A stretch of DNA of 64,000 nucleotides from Colius striatus. Its lineage: Eukaryota; Chordata; Aves; Coliiformes; Coliidae. Position 1 is the stretch's first letter. Every line of letters starts with the position of its first letter. The notes beneath the pieces were generated by a model. That model was not told the origin of the DNA, did not search any database, and saw nothing but the letters and a program-made list of their open reading frames with translations. The position numbers and the translations under genes were made by a program. Location of the stretch: NCBI RefSeq assembly GCF_028858725.1, contig NC_084763.1:7688001-7752000 (forward strand), given 5' to 3'. Shown piece after piece: positions 60,901 to 64,000 of this stretch.

Positions 60901-62166
60901 TTTTAGGTGGTTTCTCGGCGTCTCTCGGAGTGTCTTTCTTTAGCCAGCCACTTTGGTTCATCACACAGCCACTTCCACTCTCTCCCTTCGCTTCACGAGT
61001 TAGCTGCAGCCCTTCTACAGCACTCTTCTTGATTTTCACCACTTCCTTCCCATGGTTTTCGTGTTTCTCCACATCCCTTTCCTTCTCAACTCCCCTTTTT
61101 TGTTTCTCCAGCCCTTCATCAACATTCCTATGTAAAGGCTTCCACGTCCTCCTACAGCCACTGCCTTTCCAACCAACTGCCTCACCTTCCAGGCAAGTTT
61201 CTGAGGGTTTTTGGCAAGTCCTAATTTTTGCATTCCTTTCTAGGTGGTACCTCTGACACAGGCCCGTGTTCTCAAAGGAGGCCTCGGCCCGCCGTTCCCT
61301 TTGGAGCTTTTGCCTGGCCTGCCTTTCCTGCTCACACTTCTCACACCTCACCACGTCCTCAGAACCCTCTTCTAATCCCTCCTCAGCGCTCCTCGCGTGG
61401 GTAAGGTACCTCTGGCTTTCTCGGGTTTTCCTAGAAGCTTTCACTCCTTGCTCACTACCCCAGCTCTCTCTAGTCCACTTTTTTTTGGTTCTCGTCTTTT
61501 CCTCTTGCTTTGGCTTGGCTTGGCTTTTTCCTTCACATCCAGCCACCAGCTTGGGAGACGTGCCATCGCTGCACGTCTCATCAAAGCCACTGTCCACTTT
61601 CAAAGCCTTGTCATACAGCCTGCCCTTCACTGTTTGCTCCTCATTCTGCTGAATGGCAGCACTGGCAGCATAGGGGTTTTCAGGAAAAAGTTCTTGTAAT
61701 ACCACTTCCAGGTTCTTCAAAGTGAGAGGCTCCTTCCCCATAGCTATGAACGCATCACCTTCCCTGAAGAAGTCAGAAACGCTTCGGATTTCTCTCCCTC
61801 TCAAGTTGTAAAGCTTTCTCACTCGGTCATTCTTCCAGCGTGGAAATCCCAGAGCTTCTGAAATGTCAGCCATCAGCTGCTCAAAAGTCTGGACCGACCT
61901 CCTGTTGAGAAGCAAGGTTATCCTTCGCAGCGTGCGTCCTCCAGGTTTCACCACCGTAATAATCCTCGGCTTCACGGGACTGTGCTCTGAGTGGATGGTG
62001 TGAAAACCATTACAGGCTTTAAAAAAAGGGGACCTGTGACTGCTTTCACTCAAACAGGGCTTCCCATAGTTTCCATGACCAACGGGAGGGCAAGTCCCTT
62101 GGAGATTTCTCTCTTTTACTTTCGAGCTTGCACTGTGTGACGAATGGTCAAAGAGGCCTTGGCGTC
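42736..62166 (-). CDS. DCLK3: Doublecortin-like kinase 3 (DCLK3), coding exons 2 to last; 5' end outside or unidentified
   Basis: This is a serine/threonine kinase of the doublecortin-like/CaM-kinase group. The coding parts are 60311-62166, 45568-45700, 43776-43943 and 42736-42932, read on the minus strand. Joined, they keep frame across every junction and give one doublecortin domain, a long charged linker and a full kinase domain. Visible kinase landmarks are the glycine loop IGDGNFAVV, the lysine in YAMKIVDK, the catalytic loop [11 protein letters not shown] in the second of these exons, APE, and [11 protein letters not shown]. All catalytic residues are present, so the kinase should be active. 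The stop is TGA at 42736-42738. The first listed exon opens at a splice acceptor, so an upstream exon supplies the start codon; I could not find it within 62.2-64 kb. Introns are 843, 1,624 and 14,610 bp; the largest carries an intact provirus in the opposite orientation. The assignment to DCLK3, rather than DCLK1/2, rests on the single DCX domain and the large fused exon. Confidence 0.95.
43776..43943 (-). CDS. DCLK3: DCLK3 exon: kinase C-lobe, helix F region
   Basis: This exon is 168 bp. The minus-strand acceptor is tcttccttag before 43943 and the donor is gcag then gtaagat after 43776. It encodes [20 protein letters not shown] followed by [19 protein letters not shown] and YWDNISA. The invariant Asp of the helix F region (EVDMWAAG) and the GFPPF segment typical of CaM-kinase-like enzymes are intact. 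The open frame continues past the donor into the intron, so a simple reading-frame search overestimates the exon. Confidence 0.95.
43973..44600 (-). mobile_element. CR1 LINE fragment in a DCLK3 intron, with internal deletion
   Basis: Same orientation as DCLK3, starting ATCACAGAATGGTAGGGTTG. On the minus strand a 156-codon frame (44060-44530) joins the CR1 RT end ([15 protein letters not shown]) directly to the CR1 tail translation, so a stretch of RT-coding and following sequence has been deleted. No sign of selection or of use by DCLK3. Confidence 0.9.
45568..45700 (-). CDS. DCLK3: DCLK3 exon: DFG to APE (activation segment)
   Basis: This exon is 133 bp. The minus-strand acceptor is gagtacag before 45700 and the donor is gtgagtg after 45568. 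It continues directly in phase from [10 protein letters not shown] and encodes the DFG magnesium-binding motif (LADFGLAK) and the activation loop through [14 protein letters not shown]. It is too small to stand out as a long open frame and was found from its splice sites and kinase motifs. It ends with one base of the next codon, which pairs with the first two bases of the following exon to encode Gly. Confidence 0.95.
46204..46221. repeat. (AAAC)n simple repeat in DCLK3 intron
   Basis: About four to five AAAC units following an A-rich run. Confidence 0.85.
46465..46977 (+). mobile_element. CR1 LINE, left part (split by the provirus)
   Basis: This holds the end of a CR1 reverse transcriptase frame (short motifs [13 protein letters not shown] and LGILVDDK, with stops) in plus orientation. 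It resumes at 53754 after the provirus. Together they form one degraded CR1 copy that was present before the provirus arrived. Confidence 0.88.
46983..47540 (+). repeat. 5' LTR of the intact provirus
   Basis: The 558-bp LTR begins TGTAGTGG and ends CTACCACA. The U3 part has a perfect cAMP-response-type site TGACGTCA at 47204-47211 and a TATA-like ATATAAAC just after it at about 47219-47226. A polyadenylation signal ATTAAA lies at 47409-47414, after a GC-rich cgcgcgcg stretch near 47383. The 12-base CTTCTCGGGAGG occurs twice within the LTR. It is indistinguishable by eye from the 3' LTR. Confidence 0.95.
47204..47226 (+). promoter_or_regulatory. LTR promoter core: CRE plus TATA-like box
   Basis: A consensus TGACGTCA (bound by CREB/ATF proteins in vertebrates) is followed about 8 bases later by ATATAAAC. 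The same pair occurs in the 3' LTR. Promoter activity is inferred from these motifs only. Confidence 0.7.
47548..47565 (+). other. Primer binding site, tRNA-Lys(1,2) type
   Basis: The 18 bases TGGCGCCCAACGTGGGGC lie seven bases after the 5' LTR. They are complementary to the 3' end of tRNA-Lys(1,2), the primer also used by MMTV and foamy viruses. ERVL elements are named for a leucine primer, so this is a departure from the family name. Confidence 0.9.
47614..49656 (+). CDS. ERVL-like Gag with hydrophobic N-terminus
   Basis: This 680-residue frame starts at the first ATG after the primer site. Three hydrophobic segments lie at about residues 14-48, 60-83 and 115-135, unusual for Gag, and there is no obvious N-terminal myristoylation glycine. 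Residues about 230-310 hold a 26-residue repeat. A strongly acidic then basic stretch follows ([10 protein letters not shown]). From about residue 369 ([13 protein letters not shown]) to about 500 is the capsid-like part typical of ERVL Gag, with [34 protein letters not shown] and [18 protein letters not shown]. No CCHC zinc knuckle is present; the C-terminal third is instead rich in Arg and Lys and ends in an acidic tail. The frame stops at TAG 49654-49656 and continues in the same frame into pol. Expected role: particle assembly and RNA packaging; membrane anchoring by the N-terminus is inference. Confidence 0.85.
   Translation: MRAKFLCWSRSLAVMQLILHFLMFGNMMLLTLTLGCALTLIALLSWLYNFLKRMKGPGNMMAQIIIASLILLLMNLVCCGSYLVEAMGQSTSFSSARTDLDNSVTQTSQVLSHPYTRVLILLINMVGILYILWNLESSGYQRVQICDGNMLKCPLKRPVPGWQGMWMNLGKFLGRLSPPVIWDFTSEQIKNPALLTRYLIEGCLTYPNEAHQVQALYWGLASAYRAAFQSSQRTVIEMETQTVPETNIVESVAVQPSQRTVIEMETQTVPETNIVESVAVQPSQRTMAEVEIQTIPETTMVESGNQTTTTVVAPVVKKKQWIRRSSPYHRLVRADEEEEERLEEETGPSVRRSGEVREIEKEMETTRSLTSTELRDMRKDYSRQPGERIGAWLLRCWDNGADSQQLEGREAQQLGSLARDRGIDKGIGKKTSVCSLWKRLLSSVRARYPFKEDLVNARGKWTRADEGIQYLRELAVLEVIYGDLDNVEASTDPDDVQCTRAMLRKVIQSAPATYSNILAMVYHPDMDIPTVERVSSWLQNYEESLCTSSSVWDDGLIVRSASRIQSSTVPTRGKGSPRRRSTPRNELWLFLRGQGEDMRKWDGEPTFKLEARVRELRGKAAVRKGLPKRAVSRVAAKTKEDNQQSPRHRRTATTSFEANEETSGLQLQGSDSEYSDEEQK
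48302..48530 (+). repeat. 78-bp in-frame tandem repeat in gag
   Basis: The repeat starts at 48302, 48380 and 48458 (CCTCTCAG in each). The first two units differ by very few bases; the third is diverged and incomplete. Each unit encodes 26 residues around the motif [14 protein letters not shown], so copy number changes keep the frame. Confidence 0.9.
49654..49691 (+). promoter_or_regulatory. Gag-pol amber codon with adjacent stem-loop (possible readthrough signal)
   Basis: TAG at 49654-49656 is the only stop between gag and pol, which share a frame. Four bases later a hairpin can form: tccct (49661-49665) with aggga (49687-49691), enclosing cctcc (49667-49671) with ggagg (49677-49681) and the loop agcca. 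Gammaretroviruses use an amber codon followed by RNA structure for this purpose. The pairing is seen in the sequence; function is inference. Confidence 0.5.
49657..52836 (+). CDS. ERVL-like Pol: protease, reverse transcriptase, RNase H, integrase
   Basis: The frame runs without a stop from the codon after the gag amber codon to 52836. No ATG precedes the protease, so translation most likely depends on readthrough of TAG. Counting from a GTG at 49711: protease active site VDTGAQC near residue 18; RT with LPQGW and catalytic YIDD at residues 294-297 (50590-50601); RNase H starting at FTDGS near residue 600, followed by a Glu in QFAEVKA, YTDSW and HVDAHV; integrase zinc-binding His-His-Cys-Cys starting at residue 761 with C795 and C798; integrase catalytic D828, D888 and E924, exactly 35 residues between the last two. 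All catalytic residues are present. There is no dUTPase module after integrase, unlike the mammalian ERVL elements that carry one. Confidence 0.92.
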   Translation, partial: RVPASSQEEERDDRIYWTVWVRWPGTSNPQRYKALVDTGAQCTLMPSRYRGTDSVWISGVTGGCEELSVLEAEVSLTGDKWKKHPIVTGPEAPCILGIDYLRRGYFKDPKGYRWAFGIATVDTEKIKQLSNLPGLSEDPFVVGLLQVQEQQVPIATRTVHRRQYRTNRDSLAPIRELIHQLEAQGVISKTHSPFNSPIWPVKKSDGGWRLTVDYRGLNEVTPPLSAAVPDMLELQYELESKAAKWYATIDIANAFFSIPLAAECRPQFAFTWRGVQYTWNRLPQGWKHSPTICHGLIQTVLETGDAPEHLQYIDDIIVWGNKAEEVFEKGKRIIQILLKAGFAIKRNKVKGPAQEIQFLGIKWQDGRRHVPMDVVNKIATMSQQTNKKETQAFLGLVGFWRMHIPGYSQLVSPLFRVTRKKNCFEWGLEQQQAFQQIKQEIARAVALGPIRTGPDVQNILYTAAGEHGLTWSLWQKTSGETRGRPLGFWSRGYRGSEAHYTPTEKEILAAYEGLRAASEVIGTEAHLLLAPRLPVLHWMFKGKTPSIHHATSATWSKWMALITQRSRLGKSNRPGILEEIMDWPEGRDFGALPEEVARAQEAPPYNELSEDERHYALFTDGSCRVVGNHRKWKAAVWSPTRRVVEATEGEGESSQFAEVKAIQLALKIAEREKWPVLYLYTDSWMVANALWGWLQQWKKTNWQRKGKPIWAAALWQDIAARVENMTLKVRHVDAHVPKSRANEEQWNNQQVDKAAKIELAQVDLDWERKGELFIARWAHETSGHLGRDATYRWARDRGVDLTMEAITQVTHECETCAAIKRATRIKSPWNRGRWLGFQYGEAWQIDYVGPLPRTHQGKRYILTMVEATTGWLETYSVNHATARNTVLGLERQVLWRHGTPERIESDNGTHFRNNLINSWAKKHGIEWIYHIPYHPQASGKIERYNGLLKTMLRALGNGAWKQWDKNLAEATWLVNSRGSTNRPGPAQTKPLHTVGGDKVPVVHPGKWLGKAVWVAPPMGKGKPIRGIVFAQGPGCTWWVMRKDGETRCVPQGDLTLGEK
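52837..53190 (+). other. Short spacer between pol and 3' LTR; no env
   Basis: Only 354 bp separate the pol stop from the 3' LTR. One 74-codon frame (52863-53087) includes a short hydrophobic stretch [12 protein letters not shown] but shows no signal, cleavage site or fusion peptide of an envelope. The segment ends in the polypurine tract at about 53173-53190. Confidence 0.75.
53191..53748 (+). repeat. 3' LTR of the intact provirus
   Basis: This 558-bp copy has the same boundaries and internal sites as the 5' LTR, offset by 6,208 bp: TGACGTCA at 53412-53419 and ATTAAA at 53617-53622. A purine-rich run (ggaataaggggtggaga) lies immediately upstream, where plus-strand priming is expected. Direct flank after the LTR is CAGTC. 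Confidence 0.95.
53754..54122 (+). mobile_element. CR1 LINE, right part with 3' end
   Basis: This continues the CR1 interrupted at 46977 (gagagagctggggttgttca) through the 3' untranslated region and ends at CTATTCTATGATTC near 54122, the typical avian CR1 tail. Reading across the provirus with one CAGTC copy restores continuity. Confidence 0.9.
54575..54915 (-). repeat. Diverged LTR fragment, minus orientation
   Basis: On the minus strand it carries ATTCCATAGCATGCTGATGT and then a TATATAG box, the same promoter layout as the intact provirus LTR (ATTCCATA, CRE-like site, TATA), and ends near GCCAGCTGGGCTTA. Ends are approximate and no target duplication was found. It lies in the large DCLK3 intron. 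Confidence 0.65.
54955..55142 (+). repeat. LTR 3' fragment (R-U5), plus orientation
   Basis: It includes AGTGGAGTCCATTTTGCCCA, as in the solo LTR at 40710, then a cttatctcaaccca run and ATGTCCAGCCAGTCAACCCA before CTACA, as at the end of the intact provirus LTR. The 5' part is absent. It directly follows the opposite-facing LTR fragment. Confidence 0.7.
56037..56470 (-). mobile_element. CR1 LINE fragment in the large DCLK3 intron
   Basis: Minus orientation from GTCACAGAATCTCAAGGGCT through GGTGGGTTTGGAACATCCCC to near GGAGATGCTCCACTCCATCA. Similar subtype to the copy at 38458. Confidence 0.9.
56592..56718 (-). mobile_element. CR1 LINE 3' end fragment
   Basis: Minus orientation, TATAGAATCATAGAATCACA to ACTCATCCAGGTGGTTTTGA. 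A separate, shorter copy just after the previous one. Confidence 0.9.
58170..58525 (-). mobile_element. CR1 LINE fragment interrupted by a second CR1 end
   Basis: Minus-orientation CR1 runs from ACAGAATGGTAGGGTTGGAA at 58170 to about 58372, and resumes at about 58449 (CATTCCAGTGGAACTTCCTG) to about 58525. The gap holds a plus-orientation CR1 tail listed separately. Confidence 0.85.
58373..58448 (+). mobile_element. CR1 tail nested in opposite-facing CR1
   Basis: About 75 bp: GGGGGTTGGACTGGATGATC, GGTCCCTTCCAACCCTTCCA, ending TGATTCTATGAT. It is the 3' end of a plus-strand CR1 placed within a minus-strand copy. Confidence 0.85.
60311..62166 (-). CDS. DCLK3: DCLK3 large exon: doublecortin domain, charged linker, kinase N-lobe and catalytic loop
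   Basis: The minus-strand acceptor reads tttgccctag before 62166 and the donor reads TTG then gtaagc after 60311, so the exon ends on a whole codon. The frame is open throughout the exon. The doublecortin (microtubule-binding) fold lies at about 61751-61975, starting near [12 protein letters not shown] and ending near [15 protein letters not shown]. The next ~1 kb encodes a Lys/Glu/Arg-rich, low-complexity linker expected to be disordered. The kinase begins at about 60697 ([15 protein letters not shown]), with the ATP-contacting Lys at about 60610, [12 protein letters not shown] near the hinge and [10 protein letters not shown] at the 3' end. An ATG at 61739-61741, just after the doublecortin core, begins MGKEPLTLK; initiation there would give a form without the doublecortin domain. 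An in-frame stop lies at 62192-62194, inside the upstream intron, which fits the frame starting at the acceptor. Confidence 0.95.
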
Positions 62167-63484
62167 CTAGGGCAAATAAAGAGCAGGCATATTATTCATT
62201 TGGCATCACCAGATCGTTCTGAGTAACAGCATTCTGCACATCAGTGTGTGTGACCTCAGAGAGTAAAGGTAGGTACATTCCATGCTCATAAAGAACTGCC
62301 AACAAGGAGTAACTCCACACACATGCAACTGCAAACTTTGTGAAGTTGGTGAGAAAGCACAAATGCACTTTGAGACAGAGAAACGCCACTAAAAAACCAG
62401 TAATATTTGAAACAAACAGACCCTTCTCCTAAATCCTCTCGTCTTCCAAAAGTCATCCAAAAAATGCAGTGACTTGTGCCAGGATTGCATCCAGACTGTT
62501 TAGCATTCTCTTATGAAACTACCTACCAGGAACTCACTCCATTTCTTTCTGAACCCAATTACAATTTTGGCCTCTGTAAACCCCGTGGCAACAAGTTCCA
62601 TAATCACATTGCATGAAGAAGCTAATTATTTCTGGTTTCAAATTGCTACCAGATGGCTATGTGTGTGCAACCTTATATTCTTGTAAATAATTATCTCCAC
62701 TTTCCCTGGACCATCCATTTAGTTTCTAGACTTCCAGAAAGAATTCAGTAAATGAGATTCTTTTTAAAAGGCATTAGTTTTGCTGGAATCTTACAGCAAT
62801 TTTAGAGTCCTTTTCATAGTAGTGTTGGGGAGAGGTTCCCCTGTAAGGAAAGGTCATCTTAGTTTTGTTTGATAATTGGAGTTCTGGTTTTCCAATATTT
62901 TGGACTGAGTTTTTTATTCTAAAAATGATGTAAAATCACACAAAGCCCCGAGTATCCTCCCTAGGGACAGGAACAATTCTCCCTCTGGTATTTCATCTTA
63001 GAACACCAACCAAAGAAAATAGCCCCATTCCTTAGGTGTAACTCTGAAAAGGAAGAATTGAAAACATAACACCTTGTTACAGACAAACCGAGTAACACCA
63101 CAATTCAGTGTCTAAAAACACAACAATAAGCAGGAGTAAAAAACAAATGGCCCTGTAAAGTACTCTGATTTCTGGTATTTATTAAGATTAAAACCTGATT
63201 ACAATGCAATTCTTTTCAGCCTCAAGGGATAAAATTTCAGAATGAGATCACAGAGTGCTTCCAGCTCCATTTAATAGTCTTGTGGTTCAGCTGGGAACAA
63301 ACATTCAAGATGTACGAATTAACAGGACCAAGCCAAAAGGAAGCAGGCAGAACAGTTACTGAACCGTTCCAAGGAAACCCCCATACCCAAATGGCTTATC
63401 TCCCAGAGAATCCCACCCATTTTCATACATTGCTGTGATTCTGTAGTCACAGGGCAGTGGGCAAATCCACAAAGGAAAATTCAC
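62167..63484. other. DCLK3 upstream intron
   Basis: The sequence before the acceptor at 62166 is presumed intron. No candidate first exon with a start codon, donor and matching phase stood out. Confidence 0.6.
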
Positions 63485-64000
63485 CAGGCTGATTCCCCAG
63501 AGGCTGTGCTGCCATTCAGCGGGATCTCAACCGGCTTGAGAGTTGGGCAGGGAGGAACCTCATGAGGTTCAACAAGGACAAATGCAGAGTCCTGCACCTC
63601 AGGAGGAACAACCTCATGCACAGGACAGGCTGGGAGTCGAACTGCTGAAGAGCAGCTCTGCAGAGAGAGACCTGGGAGTCCTGGTTGACAATAAACTGAC
63701 CATGAGCCAGCAATGTGCCCTCGTGGCCAAGAAGGCCAATGGCATCCTGGGGTGCGTGAAGAAGAGCGTGGCCAGCAGGTCAAGGGAGGTTCTGCTCCCC
63801 CTCTACTCTGCCCTGGTGAGGCCTCATCTGGAGTCCTGTGTCCAGTTCTGGGCTCCTCAGCTCAAAAGTCCAGCACAGGGCCACCAAGATGATCATGGGA
63901 CTGGAGCATCTTCCTTATGAGGAAAGGCTGCAGGAACTGGGGCTGTTTAGTCTGGAGAAGAGGAGACTGAGGGAGGATTTCATTAATATTTACAAGTATC
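63485..64000 (+). mobile_element. CR1 LINE, runs off the window end
   Basis: Plus orientation. The RT end is readable over a 125-codon frame (63543-63920), with [34 protein letters not shown] and [17 protein letters not shown]. It is little decayed over this part. The 3' end lies beyond 64000. Confidence 0.92.

Noticed and set aside
60765..61256. 163-codon plus-strand frame
   Set aside because: It is antisense to the Lys/Glu-rich linker of DCLK3; codon bias of that linker leaves the opposite strand open.

Overview
This is a stretch of bird nuclear DNA. The evidence is the set of CR1 LINE copies ending in the ATTCTATGATT-type tail, several avian-type retroviral LTRs, and an intron/exon gene whose coding sequence is split by GT-AG introns. 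No bacterial or organellar feature is present. The species cannot be fixed from sequence alone.

Layout. About 1-42.7 kb appears to be intergenic DNA with no gene I can support. It holds dispersed CR1 fragments, a minus-strand solo LTR at 17258-17860 (5-bp target duplication ACCAT), a decayed minus-strand gammaretrovirus-like provirus at about 32.7-38.2 kb (gag, protease, RT, RNase H, integrase and env all recognisable, all broken), and a plus-strand solo LTR at 40710-41414 (target duplication CTAAT). From 42736 to 62166 lies DCLK3 (doublecortin-like kinase 3) on the minus strand: four coding exons with clean splice sites and a complete kinase catalytic domain. Only the first part of the protein, upstream of 62166, is missing. 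From 63.5 kb a plus-strand CR1 runs off the window end.

The most striking object is a 6,766-bp provirus at 46983-53748, inside the 14.6-kb DCLK3 intron and antisense to the gene. Its two 558-bp LTRs look identical by eye and it is flanked by a 5-bp duplication CAGTC. It has a tRNA-Lys-type primer binding site and a 680-codon gag followed in the same frame by pol (protease, RT, RNase H, integrase with DX35E spacing), separated only by an amber codon. It has no recognisable env. Its Gag has three hydrophobic segments at the N-terminus, no zinc knuckle, and a freshly duplicated 78-bp in-frame repeat. It inserted into an older CR1 that can be read across the site once the provirus and one duplication copy are removed. 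DCLK3 coding exons are unaffected.
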